A stretch of 64,000 nucleotides of DNA from SIG299 sp964544055 (GTDB lineage: Bacteria > Bacillota > Clostridia > Lachnospirales > Lachnospiraceae). Where the stretch lies: NCBI GenBank assembly GCA_964544055.1, contig CAZJAA010000008.1:19055-83054 (forward strand). The letters run 5' to 3'. Of the stretch, positions 33,810 to 42,526 are shown one piece after another. The notes below the pieces were generated by a model, which ran no database searches, was not told the DNA's origin, and saw only the letters and a program-made list of their open reading frames with translations. The stretch's first letter is position 1. Each line of letters begins with the position of its first letter. The translations under genes were made by a program, and so were the position numbers.

Positions 33810-34088
33810 ATGCGAGAAAAACAGATAGAAAAGAAGTTAATCACGGAAGTGAAAAAGCGTGGTGGCATTTGTCCTAAGTGGGTGTCCCCAGGATTTGATG
33901 GGGTTCCAGACCGCATTGTCTTATTACCTCGTGGGAAGTTTGCCTTTGTGGAAGTTAAGGCTCCGGGGGAAAAGCCAAGACCCTTACAGGTTTCAAGACA
34001 CAAGCTGCTACGCAGATTAGGTTTCCGTGTGTATGTGTTGGACGAGATGAGCCAGATTGGAGGAATATTAGATGAGATTATGCTATAA
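33810..34088 (+). CDS. VRR-NUC domain nuclease
   Basis: 92 residues, which is a stand-alone VRR-NUC (PD-(D/E)XK) domain: KKLITEVKKRGGICPKWVSP, then GVPDRIVLLPRGKFAFVEVK with the catalytic Asp and E-x-K, and Q-x-S/R helix LQVSRHKLLRRLGF. In phages this nuclease is usually next to a SNF2-type helicase, as here, and may act in replication or recombination. It starts at ATG 33810 behind GGAGGGAAACG. The helicase start overlaps its end by 17 bases. Confidence 0.93.
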   Translation: MREKQIEKKLITEVKKRGGICPKWVSPGFDGVPDRIVLLPRGKFAFVEVKAPGEKPRPLQVSRHKLLRRLGFRVYVLDEMSQIGGILDEIML

Positions 34089-35442
34089 GCCTCATGCGTA
34101 CCAAGAGTATGCGATTGAGTTTATAAAGAAAAATCCCATAGCAGCAATCCTGCTTGATATGGGTATGGGAAAGAGCAGTATTACCCTTACTGCCATCATG
34201 GAACTGATGTATGACAGCTTTGAGGTTTCCAAGGTTCTCATCATTGCCCCCCTTCGTGTAGCAAAGCATACATGGAGCGGAGAGATAGAGAAGTGGGAGC
34301 ATCTCAAAGGATTACGCTATTCCATAGTGGTTGGAACAGTAGCACAACGAAAGAAAGCATTACAGAAGGATGCGGATGTCTACATCATTAACCGTGAAAA
34401 TGTACCGTGGCTGATTGAGCAAAGTGGAATGCCATTTGATTATGACATGGTTGTAATTGATGAACTTTCTTCTTTTAAGAACTGGCAGTCCAAACGATTC
34501 CGTTCCCTTATGAAAGTAAGACCGATGGTTAAGAGAATGGTTGGTCTTACCGGAACACCATCTTCTAACGGCATGATGGACTTGTTTGCAGAATATAAGG
34601 TACTTGATATGGGAGCAAGACTTGGAAGATTCATTGGTCAGTACCGACTGAATTACTTTAAGCCGGACAGGGTTAATGGACCTATTGTGTATTCCTACAA
34701 GCTGTTACCGGGAGCCGAGCAGCAGATTTATGAGAAGATTGATGACATCACAATTTCCATGAAAGCAACCGACTACTTGGAAATGCCAGAACTGATTAGT
34801 ACGGAATATCCGGTGTACCTTAGTGCAAGTGAACTGGATACATACGAGGAAATGAAAAAAGACCTTGTCTTAAGTCTCCCCGGTGGAGAAATTACAGCAT
34901 CCAATGCTACATCACTTTCAGGAAAGCTGTCGCAGATGGCTAACGGTGCAGTTTATACCGATGATGAAAGCTACATCGAATTCCATGATAAGAAGCTCGA
35001 TGCTTTGGAAGATATTATCGAGGCAGCAAATGGTCAGCCACTTATGGTTGCTTATTGGTACAAGCACGACCTTATCCGAATCGAGAAAAGACTGAATGCC
35101 TTGGGAGTGCAGTATGAGAAGTTGGATTCCGATGCCTCTATTGAAAAATGGAACAGGGGAGAACTTCCTGTGGCACTTGTGCATCCGGCATCAGCAGGTC
35201 ACGGTCTTAATCTTCAAAGTGGTGGTTCAACTCTTGTGTGGTTCGGAATCACATGGTCGTTGGAATTATACCAACAGACAAATGCCCGTCTGTATAGACA
35301 AGGTCAGACGGCAAGTTGTGTAAAAATCATCCACCTTATATCCAAGGGTACGATTGATGAACGAATCGTAAAAGCATTGTCTGATAAGGACAATACACAG
35401 GCGGCTTTAATCGATGCGGTTAAAGCTGACCTAAATCAATGA
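34072..35442 (+). CDS. phage SNF2-like DEAD/DEAH-box helicase
   Basis: 456 residues. The start RLCYKPHAYQEYAIEFI is followed by Walker A DMGMGKS (residues about 29-35), motif II VVIDELSS, motif III GLTGTPSSNG, and the C-terminal RecA lobe with HGLNLQSGGSTLVWFG and motif VI QQTNARLYRQGQT. This is the common phage SNF2 family. It probably remodels forks or recombination intermediates together with the VRR-NUC nuclease. It has AGGAGGAATATTAG before its ATG, inside the nuclease gene. Confidence 0.93.
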   Translation: MRLCYKPHAYQEYAIEFIKKNPIAAILLDMGMGKSSITLTAIMELMYDSFEVSKVLIIAPLRVAKHTWSGEIEKWEHLKGLRYSIVVGTVAQRKKALQKDADVYIINRENVPWLIEQSGMPFDYDMVVIDELSSFKNWQSKRFRSLMKVRPMVKRMVGLTGTPSSNGMMDLFAEYKVLDMGARLGRFIGQYRLNYFKPDRVNGPIVYSYKLLPGAEQQIYEKIDDITISMKATDYLEMPELISTEYPVYLSASELDTYEEMKKDLVLSLPGGEITASNATSLSGKLSQMANGAVYTDDESYIEFHDKKLDALEDIIEAANGQPLMVAYWYKHDLIRIEKRLNALGVQYEKLDSDASIEKWNRGELPVALVHPASAGHGLNLQSGGSTLVWFGITWSLELYQQTNARLYRQGQTASCVKIIHLISKGTIDERIVKALSDKDNTQAALIDAVKADLNQ

Positions 35443-35470
35443 CAATCAAAGACAATCAGAGTCAATCCAA
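35441..35470. repeat. tandem 10-bp repeats after the helicase
   Basis: GACAATCAAA, GACAATCAGA and GTCAATCCAA follow each other with an exact 10-bp period, starting two bases before the helicase gene ends. A preceding CTAAATCAAT is a weak fourth unit. One unit per helical turn suggests a protein-binding array. Confidence 0.7.
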
Positions 35471-35500
35471 GGGAAATAAAATTTTCGGAGGTATTGGTGA

Positions 35501-35731
35501 ATGCAAGGAAGTAATACAGAGGATCCATACACAGGACTTGCGAATGCGATTATATTGCAGGCTGTGAAGGATTACAGAGATGCCCTTAAGAGATTATCCC
35601 GTGGAAGGGCGAACAAAGATGCGGAAATAAAGAAACAGGAAATATTAAACTTCTTTCGTTCCGATTGGTTTGGTGTTCTTACAGAAATCGACCCCGAAAT
35701 GCTGATTCGCAAATTGGATGAGGAGGTTTAA
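35501..35731 (+). CDS. small phage protein, unknown
   Basis: 76 residues (MQGSNTEDPYTGLANAIILQ), helical, ending SDWFGVLTEIDPEMLIRKLD. Proteins like this are common between helicase and DUF1492-type regulator in Clostridia phages. GGAGG lies ten bases upstream of the ATG. It is separated by two bases from the next gene, so co-transcribed. Function unknown. Confidence 0.7.
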   Translation: MQGSNTEDPYTGLANAIILQAVKDYRDALKRLSRGRANKDAEIKKQEILNFFRSDWFGVLTEIDPEMLIRKLDEEV

Positions 35732-35733
35732 GC

Positions 35734-36141
35734 ATGACAGTAAGAGAATATTTAAGCCAAGCCTATCGTTTGGAACAAAGAATCGCCCTTTTGAAAGAGG
35801 AGATTGATACATTAAGAGAACTGGCATCATCGGTTGGAAGTCCTGGTCTTGAAGAACATTATAATGCGACTAAAAATACAGATGCCCCATATATCAAGAC
35901 CCTGCTTAAGATTGATGAGTACGAAAGGGAGTATATGGAGAAGTTGGAAAGCCTCCTTGTTACGAAGAAGGAAATCATGGAGGTTATCGGTACATTGGAG
36001 AACCACGATGAACAGATAGTTCTGACCTACCGTTATATCAAGAATTATACGTGGTCGCAGATTGGGGATGTCCTTCATGCTGATGAAAGAACCATTAGAA
36101 GATGGCACGACAGGGCAATAAATAAAATAAGTTGTCCGTAA
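35734..36141 (+). CDS. DUF1492/sigma-70 region 4-like regulator
   Basis: 135 residues. The coiled-coil N-terminus (REYLSQAYRLEQRIALLKEE) is followed by a C-terminal helix-turn-helix (YRYIKNYTWSQIGDVLHADE, RTIRRWHDRAINKI). This matches DUF1492/ArpU-like phage proteins thought to control late genes; here it is the last gene before the packaging cluster. Four 10-bp repeats start over its last codons. Its layout resembles the leftward gene at 19495-19965. Confidence 0.8.
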   Translation: MTVREYLSQAYRLEQRIALLKEEIDTLRELASSVGSPGLEEHYNATKNTDAPYIKTLLKIDEYEREYMEKLESLLVTKKEIMEVIGTLENHDEQIVLTYRYIKNYTWSQIGDVLHADERTIRRWHDRAINKISCP

Positions 36142-36170
36142 ATGTCCGTAAATGTCCAGCAATGTCCGAC
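36131..36170. repeat. four tandem 10-bp repeats before the packaging genes
   Basis: GTTGTCCGTA, AATGTCCGTA, AATGTCCAGC and AATGTCCGAC, each exactly 10 bp, starting inside the final codons of the DUF1492-type gene. The position next to HNH and small terminase genes fits a late-gene control site or a packaging (cos/pac) signal. Role inferred. Confidence 0.75.
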
Positions 36171-36229
36171 TCCCATATGTGATATTGTTATCATAGCAAA
36201 ATGGATAACAGAACAGCCTTCATGGTGGT

Positions 36230-36253
36230 AGCCCCACTGTGAGGGCTTTCTTT
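36230..36253 (+). terminator. rho-independent terminator
   Basis: AGCCCC, a short loop, AGGGCT, then TTCTTT. It closes the early rightward operon before the HNH/terminase genes. Confidence 0.7.
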
Positions 36254-36279
36254 ATGCCTAAAAATAGGAGGTGAGTAGG

Positions 36280-36648
36280 ATGCCCAAGAAGCCAAAGCGT
36301 CCGTGTTCCAAGCCGGGATGCCCCAACCTTACATACGGAAGGTTCTGTGAGCAACATCAAAAGGAAGAGAACAAACGCTACGAGACTTACGACAGAGACA
36401 AAGCTGCTGTAAACCGTAGGTACGGACGAGTGTGGAAAAGGATAAGGGACTCTTATGTGAAGAGCCACCCAATGTGTGAGAAGTGTTTGGAGAAAGGATT
36501 GTACGTTCCTGTGGAAGAAGTACACCACATCAAACCTTTGGCAGAAGGTGGAACACATGATAGAAGTAACCTTATTTCTTTATGTAAGTCTTGCCATTCA
36601 AGAATCCACGCAGAACGAGGAGACCGTTGGCATAAGAACAGCGGGTAG
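36280..36648 (+). CDS. HNH endonuclease
   Basis: 122 residues from ATG 36280, chosen because AGGAGGTGAG lies directly upstream. Zinc pairs CxxxxC in the N-terminus (CSKPGC) and CEKC/CKSC flank the HNH core VHHIKPLAEGG, N in RSNLISLC, and the final His. Phage HNH proteins next to the small terminase assist DNA cutting at packaging sites, which suggests a cos-type packaging strategy. Confidence 0.92.
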   Translation: MPKKPKRPCSKPGCPNLTYGRFCEQHQKEENKRYETYDRDKAAVNRRYGRVWKRIRDSYVKSHPMCEKCLEKGLYVPVEEVHHIKPLAEGGTHDRSNLISLCKSCHSRIHAERGDRWHKNSG

Positions 36649-36763
36649 GGGCGGTTCAAATCTCTACAGCTAATATATCGTGCAACGGGGTGGGGGTCAC
36701 ACGCGCATTTTATAGAAATCAAACAGGGTATTAAACCCCCAATCGTTAGAAAGTGAGGAAAAC

Positions 36764-37303
36764 ATGGCAAAAGACGGAACAAACCGTGGCGGTGCCCGTG
36801 TAGGAGCAGGTCGAAAGTCCAAGGCTTTGGTCGACAAAATGAACGATGGACAGTCAGCTACCGTTATTTCATTACCAGACCCGCCTACATTCACAGGCGA
36901 GGATGTTCCGCCAATCAAAGATTATTTAACATCCAAACAGAAAGCTGGCAAAGACCTCTGTGCAGCAGAGGTGTATAAGGAAACTTGGAACTGGCTGAAA
37001 GAGAGAGGCTGTGAAAGACTCGTCAACATACAGCTTATAGAACAGTATGCGATGAGCGTGTCCCGTTGGATCCAATGTGAGGAATGCATAAGTGAATTTG
37101 GCTTCCTTGCAAAGCACCCAACTACTGGAAATGCCATAGCCAGTCCGTATGTTGCGATGTCGCAGCAGTACATGAAACAAGTGAACCAGATTTGGTATCA
37201 GATTTTTCAAGTGGTAAAGGAGAACTGCTCGGTGGAATTTTCCGGGGCAACACCACAGGACGATGTGATGGAAAGACTCCTTCGTACACGGAAAGGAATA
37301 TAA
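36764..37303 (+). CDS. terS: phage terminase small subunit (P27 family)
   Basis: 179 residues. The glycine/arginine-rich start (MAKDGTNRGGARVGAGRKSK) and helical body (AAEVYKETWNWLKERGCERL) are typical of P27-type small terminase. It recognises the phage packaging site. It is separated from the large subunit (44914) by 7.6 kb of modification and accessory genes, which is unusual, since the pair is normally adjacent. The SAM synthetase-like gene starts two bases after its stop. Confidence 0.88.
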   Translation: MAKDGTNRGGARVGAGRKSKALVDKMNDGQSATVISLPDPPTFTGEDVPPIKDYLTSKQKAGKDLCAAEVYKETWNWLKERGCERLVNIQLIEQYAMSVSRWIQCEECISEFGFLAKHPTTGNAIASPYVAMSQQYMKQVNQIWYQIFQVVKENCSVEFSGATPQDDVMERLLRTRKGI

Positions 37304-37304
37304 C

Positions 37305-38087
37305 ATGATTGAAAAAGTAAATCCAAGCCATCCGGACAAGGTGGCTGACAGAATAGCAGGAGCCATTGTTGATTTGGCTTATGAAACAGAAGAAAATCCT
37401 AAGATTGCAGTTGAGGTCTTAATTGGACATGGTGTGTGCCATGCGATTATCGAAACCTCTGCTCATATTGATGAGGAAGTTGTGAAACAGGCAATCAAGC
37501 GTATTGCAGGAGAAATGAAAACGGATATTGTGATTGTTCCACAGGATGTGCATCTTTCACATAATCAGTCGGTAGAGGTTCGTTGTGGAGATAATGGTAT
37601 CTTCAAAGGAATGCCTCTTACAAAGGAACAGAGAACTCTGTCTGAAATTGCCCGTGAGATTTATGAGGAGTATCCGACCGATGGTAAATACATCCTTGAT
37701 GGCAGCAGACTTATTATCTGTCAGAGTAATGCAGACAGAAAAGCATTAGAACAGAAATACGGATTTGCCGAAGTAAACCCTATCGGTGATTGGACTGGTG
37801 GTACGGATGTAGATACAGGTGCTACCAATCGAAAGCTAGGCTCTGATATGGCTGATGCAGTAACGGGTGGTGGTTTACATGGTAAGGATTTGTCGAAAGC
37901 AGATGTGTCTTTAAACATTCATGCATTCTTGAAAGCACAGAAAACGGGAAAGCCTGTGGAAATCTGCTGTGCAATTGGTGATGTGATGATTGGCGGCATT
38001 CCTTATGCAGAAATCGTAGAAGAAGCGAGAGCATTTATTCGTTCCATCGGTGGCTTTGAGAAGTTTGCCGAATGGGGATTGTATTAG
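37305..38087 (+). CDS. compact MetK-like S-adenosylmethionine synthetase
   Basis: 260 residues, against about 380-400 for cellular MetK. Kept motifs are NPSHPDKVADRI (methionine/ATP loop), CGDNGIFKGM (the GDQG motif), GGTDVDTGATNRKLGSD and GGGLHGKDLSKADVS (matching GGAFSGKDPSKVD). Deletions seem to lie in the central and C-terminal domains. It would make SAM from methionine and ATP. It sits directly before two DNA methyltransferase genes, suggesting it supplies SAM for phage DNA methylation. Catalytic competence of the short form is inferred from motif retention. Confidence 0.85.
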   Translation: MIEKVNPSHPDKVADRIAGAIVDLAYETEENPKIAVEVLIGHGVCHAIIETSAHIDEEVVKQAIKRIAGEMKTDIVIVPQDVHLSHNQSVEVRCGDNGIFKGMPLTKEQRTLSEIAREIYEEYPTDGKYILDGSRLIICQSNADRKALEQKYGFAEVNPIGDWTGGTDVDTGATNRKLGSDMADAVTGGGLHGKDLSKADVSLNIHAFLKAQKTGKPVEICCAIGDVMIGGIPYAEIVEEARAFIRSIGGFEKFAEWGLY

Positions 38088-38096
38088 AGGTGGAGT

Positions 38097-39353
38097 ATGC
38101 AGACTACAACAGAAATGAAACTTGTATCAATTGACAAATTGATACCTTATGTGAATAATGCCCGTACCCATAATGCAGAGCAGATAAATAAACTTCGTGC
38201 TTCGCTCCGTGAGTTCGGGTTCATCAACCCTGTCATCATTGACGGGGATTACAATATCATTGCAGGTCACGGAAGAGTGATGGCAGCCAAAGAGGAGCAT
38301 ATTGAGGAAGTTCCGTGTGTTTTAGCTGACCATCTTACCCCGGCACAGAAGAAAGCATATATCATTGCCGACAACAGAATGGCACAGGATGCAGGCTGGG
38401 ATGAAGAACTCTTGCGTATTGAAATTGAAGCCTTACAGGCAGAGGCTTTCGATATCGGACTTACAGGTTTTGAGGAACAGGAAATTGCAGACCTTTTTGG
38501 TACGGAAGATGACAAAGTCGAAGATGATGATTTCGATTTAAACGATGCACTTGAAAAGGCTGCCTTCGTAAAAAGAGGAGATGTCTGGCAGGTTGGCAGA
38601 CACAGACTCATGTGTGGAGATGCCACAAGTGAGGAAGATGTGGCAACGCTGATGGATGGTAAGAAAGCAAACCTAATCGTTTCAGACCCTCCATACGGTG
38701 TTTCCTTTACAAGTTCCGATGGACTTACCATTCAGAATGACAGTATCAAAGGCGAGAAATTTTATAATTTCCTCTTACAGGCATTTAAGAACATGGCAGC
38801 ACATCTTGAAAAAGGTGGAGCTGCTTATATTTTTCACGCAGATACGGAAGGCTTGAATTTCCGCAGAGCCTTTCAGGATGCAGGATTTCATTTGGCGGGG
38901 TGTTGCATTTGGGTTAAGAACTCCTTAGTACTTGGCCGTTCTGATTATCAGTGGCAGCACGAACCTGTGCTTTATGGATTTTTACAGAATGGTAAACATC
39001 CGTGGTATTCCGACCGTTCGCAGACAACCATCTGGAATTTCGACAAGCCAAAGAGAAATAAGAACCATCCGACTTCGAAACCACTTGATTTGCTTGCTTA
39101 CCCTATTGGTAATTCAAGTCAGGCAAATGGCATTGTAGTAGATACTTTTGGTGGAAGTGGGTCTACGCTTATGGCTTGTGAGCAGACCAACCGTATCTGT
39201 TATACGATGGAACTTGATGAAAAGTACGCATCCGTGATTCTTCGCAGATATGTGGAGGACACAGGTGATGCAGACAATGTGTATGTCATCAGAGATGGAG
39301 AGCAAATTCCATATTCTGCATTGGTAGTAGAAGTGGAGGGCAACAATGAGTAG
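38097..39353 (+). CDS. ParB-domain DNA methyltransferase (N4-cytosine/N6-adenine type)
   Basis: 418 residues. Residues about 10-95 are a ParB/Srx-like domain (NIIAGHGRVMAAKE). The methyltransferase follows with motif IV DPPYGV (197-202) and, further on, motif I DTFGGSGSTLMACEQ, an order of the beta class. DPPY favours N6-adenine methylation, but target and site are unknown. Such enzymes lie in packaging clusters of many Firmicute phages and probably protect phage DNA from host restriction. The end overlaps the C5 methyltransferase by 8 bases. Confidence 0.92.
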   Translation: MQTTTEMKLVSIDKLIPYVNNARTHNAEQINKLRASLREFGFINPVIIDGDYNIIAGHGRVMAAKEEHIEEVPCVLADHLTPAQKKAYIIADNRMAQDAGWDEELLRIEIEALQAEAFDIGLTGFEEQEIADLFGTEDDKVEDDDFDLNDALEKAAFVKRGDVWQVGRHRLMCGDATSEEDVATLMDGKKANLIVSDPPYGVSFTSSDGLTIQNDSIKGEKFYNFLLQAFKNMAAHLEKGGAAYIFHADTEGLNFRRAFQDAGFHLAGCCIWVKNSLVLGRSDYQWQHEPVLYGFLQNGKHPWYSDRSQTTIWNFDKPKRNKNHPTSKPLDLLAYPIGNSSQANGIVVDTFGGSGSTLMACEQTNRICYTMELDEKYASVILRRYVEDTGDADNVYVIRDGEQIPYSALVVEVEGNNE

Positions 39354-41082
39354 AACTTTAACGCTTGGCAGTCTTTTTGATGGTTCGGCGGGATTTCCTT
39401 TAGGAGGCTTGATTTCCGGTATTACCCCTTTGTGGGCATCGGAGATTGAGCCTTTTCCTGTTCGTGTCACAACAAAGAGACTGCCACAGGTGGAACATTT
39501 GGGAGACATTACTACCTTAAATGGTAGTACCCTTGCTCCCGTAGATATTATAACTTTTGGAAGCCCATGTCAGGATATGTCCGTGGCAGGGAAAAGAGAT
39601 GGCTTGGGTGGTTCACGCTCAAGTCTTTTTTATGAAGCAATCAGAATCATTAAAGAAATGAGGGAGGCAACCAATGGAAAATATCCAAGATTTATCGTCT
39701 GGGAAAATGTCCCAGGAGCATTCTCCAGTAACAAAGGAGATGACTTCCGTGCAGTCCTCGAAGAAATCTGCAAAGTCAAAGACGAGCAAGTGTCTGTTCC
39801 TAGACCTTCAAAGTGGGAAAACGCAGGAGAAATCTTGGGAGATGGTTACTCAGTCGCATGGAGATTATTCGATGCACAGTTTTGGGGAGTACCCCAACGA
39901 AGAAAGCGTATCTACCTTGTCGCAGATTTTGCAGGTGGGTGTGCAGGAAAAATACTATTTGAGTCAGAAAGCGTGTCTGGGTATTCTGCGAAGAGCCGCC
40001 AGCCGTGGAAAGCAACTGCCGGAGATACTTCAGAAGGCATTGGAGAAACAGGCACAGACCGCTTGATGTTTGAGAATCACAGTCAGGACACGAGATACAC
40101 CGGTCCCTTGGAAGTAGCACAGACAGTTTCGTCTACTTATGGAACTGGTGGTAATAATCAGCCATTTGTGGTTGAGACACCAAAGGTGTATGGCATCTGT
40201 GCCAAAGAGAGTAATTCCATGAAATCGGATAATCCGAACAGCGGATTTTATGAAGCTGATACAGCACGTTGCTTGGATGCTAATGGAGGAAATCCATCGT
40301 GTAATCAAGGTGGTATGGCTGTGGTTTCATTACAGGGCTCCATGATTGGAAGGAAGGATGAGAACGGTCCACAGGGTGATGGAATCAGTGAGGATGTCTC
40401 ATTCACATTAAATACAGTTGATAAACACGCAGTTGTTTATGCCATTGACAGAGAGGCTTTTAACTGTGGCCAGAATTTTGCAAGAGTTCCGGGCATTACG
40501 GATGATGGGATTAATTCCACATTAAATGCACAGGGACCAAGTGCAGTAGCAGTTCCTACCTTTAGTTCAAGTAAGGCATCATTCTTTACGAATGCAGAGG
40601 AAGAACTGGCAAACACATTAGTGGCTACAGATTATAAAGACCCACCGATTATAAACGATGTCAAAACGGCATCGGGCAAGGATGTATTTGGAACCCTTGC
40701 TGCAAGTATGGGAGAGAAACAATGGCTCGGCAATCAAGAGGCTTTCAGCGGTGACTATCATATCGTTGAGCCTGAGTATATTGTCAGAAGGCTCACTCCA
40801 ACAGAGTGTGCGAGATTACAAGGATTTCCTGATTGGTGGTGCGATGATCTGGAAACAGAGAATCCGACTAAAGAGGAGATTGCTTGGTGGAAGAATGTAT
40901 TTTCTGTTCATGCGAAAGCAATGGGCAAGAAGATAAAGCCGAAAACAGACAGCCAGATTATTAAATGGCTTAAGAATCCACATTCCGATTCTGCGGAATA
41001 TAAGATGTGGGGTAACGGTGTAGCCCTGCCGAATGTGGTATTCGTTTTGTCAGGCATAAATTATTATGCCAAATGTGAGTAG
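39346..41082 (+). CDS. DNA C5-cytosine methyltransferase
   Basis: 578 residues, longer than the usual 320-450. Motif I LFDGSAGFPLGG, motif IV GSPCQDMS with nucleophile C75, motif VI ENVPGAF, motif VIII QRRKRIYLVADF, motif IX RRLTPTECARLQGFPDWW and motif X GNGVALPNVVFV are all present. The long stretch between VIII and IX (about residues 205-475) would be the target recognition part and is rich in 'TLNA/CLDANGG'-type repeats. It probably modifies phage DNA against restriction. There is no companion endonuclease, so it is an orphan methyltransferase. Confidence 0.95.
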   Translation: MSRTLTLGSLFDGSAGFPLGGLISGITPLWASEIEPFPVRVTTKRLPQVEHLGDITTLNGSTLAPVDIITFGSPCQDMSVAGKRDGLGGSRSSLFYEAIRIIKEMREATNGKYPRFIVWENVPGAFSSNKGDDFRAVLEEICKVKDEQVSVPRPSKWENAGEILGDGYSVAWRLFDAQFWGVPQRRKRIYLVADFAGGCAGKILFESESVSGYSAKSRQPWKATAGDTSEGIGETGTDRLMFENHSQDTRYTGPLEVAQTVSSTYGTGGNNQPFVVETPKVYGICAKESNSMKSDNPNSGFYEADTARCLDANGGNPSCNQGGMAVVSLQGSMIGRKDENGPQGDGISEDVSFTLNTVDKHAVVYAIDREAFNCGQNFARVPGITDDGINSTLNAQGPSAVAVPTFSSSKASFFTNAEEELANTLVATDYKDPPIINDVKTASGKDVFGTLAASMGEKQWLGNQEAFSGDYHIVEPEYIVRRLTPTECARLQGFPDWWCDDLETENPTKEEIAWWKNVFSVHAKAMGKKIKPKTDSQIIKWLKNPHSDSAEYKMWGNGVALPNVVFVLSGINYYAKCE

Positions 41083-41112
41083 GAAAAATAATTTATTATG
41101 GAGGAAAAGAAA

Positions 41113-41661
41113 ATGGCAGTTAGTGGATGGCAGGTAAACCTGTCTGGACAGAAGATTCCAATTTATAAAATGAACGATAACGGAAGTTGTAGTTCTACAA
41201 AGATTGGAAATATTACAAAGAATGAATGTTTCGTGGAAGGTACAGTTCCGGGAACAGGATGGGAAGGCGTCGATGCTCCAGCAGTAATTCTTGACGCTAA
41301 TCACAATATGGTTATGGGTGTTTTTCCAGAAGAGTATTGGGGATGTGAGTTTGGTGATTTTGCAGATTACGCTTCCAATGGTACTTCTTGGGTAAAAGTT
41401 AGCACAAGAAAGCGTAAAGTACAGTATGCGACAAGAGCATATTATGCTGACGGTTCTAAGTGCTGTGACTTACCTGCAGGTTCTTATGTATGGTTAACAT
41501 CTAATTGTACAAGAGGACAGAGCAACAAGAACTACTGTGCTGTAGAAAAGGTTCAGACCAAAGCAGGAAAGACTTATACTTTCCAGGGCTGTGGTTTCAT
41601 CGACTTAACCTACGGTGGCAGATGGGTAAATGTTGGTAGCATTCTTTTAAGAAAAGCGTAA
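41113..41661 (+). CDS. unknown beta-rich phage protein
   Basis: 182 residues using ATG 41113, since GGAGG sits within the alternative ATG 41098 region. Not recognised. It contains aromatic and glycine-rich strands (TYTFQGCGFIDLTYGGRW) and several cysteines, and lacks a signal peptide and membrane segments. It lies alone between the methyltransferases and the accessory cassette. It could be a structural or host-interaction protein, but nothing specific supports this. Confidence 0.65.
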   Translation: MAVSGWQVNLSGQKIPIYKMNDNGSCSSTKIGNITKNECFVEGTVPGTGWEGVDAPAVILDANHNMVMGVFPEEYWGCEFGDFADYASNGTSWVKVSTRKRKVQYATRAYYADGSKCCDLPAGSYVWLTSNCTRGQSNKNYCAVEKVQTKAGKTYTFQGCGFIDLTYGGRWVNVGSILLRKA

Positions 41662-41720
41662 ACCTTAAATGAGTAGACGGGGGGTGGAGTTTTCCACTTC
41701 CGTTTTTCACATATTCCCTA

Positions 41721-41822
41721 TGTACTATGCACAAATTATGTAGGAATTATTCGTGTGGTATTCTACACGTTTTATCTGAAATAGTCGTTGCTATTACACC
41801 GATAGTACGGGAATATGTGTAC
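41721..41822 (+). promoter_or_regulatory. repeated promoter-like intergenic element, copy A
   Basis: TAGTCGT at 41782-41788 and ATAGTAC at 41802-41808, 13 bases apart, followed by GGGAATATGTGTAC. Upstream lies GCACAAATTATG, matching TACACAATT in the other copies. The inverse sequence CACATATTCCCTATGTACTA occurs at about 41708-41727, making a large imperfect inverted repeat. It precedes 41849 by 27 bases. Copies B and C follow at 42761 and 44579. Confidence 0.7.
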
Positions 41823-41848
41823 TACCAAAAGAATAGGAGGTACGCAAA

Positions 41849-42526
41849 ATGGTATTACATTTTAATGTAAGCGGGGATGTCCGCAAGAAAATGGTTAAAG
41901 CCATTGAAAAGGAACTGGGAGTCAAAGCAAAGTATCTTGGAGTTCCATCATGTGCATACCAAATCGACATTTTTAGGGTTGAGAAGGATGGCACACTTTC
42001 GTGGGAAGACTTAAACGATGCAGACCCAGCCGGAATTGAAAAGAGCAGCAGAGTGGTGGATGCTTGTGTAATGGAAACAGGCAACTCCCCAACAGAGTGG
42101 GATGAAACCACGGAAACGAATGAACTTATTATTTCGGTTCCAAAGGAAGGCTTTACAGATGAGGCAATCGACAATCTTTTCAGAATCCTTGAGAGCAAGG
42201 GCAGATTGTTCAGCAGTGCGTTTAAAAAGCAGAGCCTAGTGATTAACGTAAAAGATGACAAGATTGAGTTCCCTTGGTTCTCTGAATTGGATCCACAAAG
42301 GGTGCAGACATACACAAAGTTTGTTACAGCCATTTGTGAGATGGCAAAGAACCAAAAGAGAATCACGGCAAAGCCAAGGGAAGATGAGAATGAGAAATAT
42401 GCATTCCGCTGTTTCCTTTTGAGACTTGGATTCATCGGTGATGAATTTAAGGCAGACAGAAAAATTTTACTTGAGAACCTCGATGGTTCTTCAGCATTCA
42501 AAAAGCAAAAGGAGGAGCAGGAATAA
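41849..42526 (+). CDS. phage accessory protein with shared C-terminal module
   Basis: 225 residues starting MVLHFNVSGDVRKKMVKAIE. Similar proteins are labelled 'virulence-related' in some phage annotations, without evidence. The middle is alpha/beta. The last 40 residues (YAFRCFLLRLGFIGDEFKAD and the following ILLENLDGSSAFKK) closely match the C-terminus of the amidoligase encoded at 42872. That shared module suggests a common partner or target. Promoter element A precedes it; the DUF4314 gene overlaps its stop by one base. Confidence 0.7.
   Translation: MVLHFNVSGDVRKKMVKAIEKELGVKAKYLGVPSCAYQIDIFRVEKDGTLSWEDLNDADPAGIEKSSRVVDACVMETGNSPTEWDETTETNELIISVPKEGFTDEAIDNLFRILESKGRLFSSAFKKQSLVINVKDDKIEFPWFSELDPQRVQTYTKFVTAICEMAKNQKRITAKPREDENEKYAFRCFLLRLGFIGDEFKADRKILLENLDGSSAFKKQKEEQE

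Noticed and set aside
41708..41822. Miniature inverted-repeat transposable element
   Set aside because: Copy A has a large inverted repeat, but copies B and C share only the promoter-like core and short ends, with no target-site duplications seen. A regulatory element is the simpler reading.
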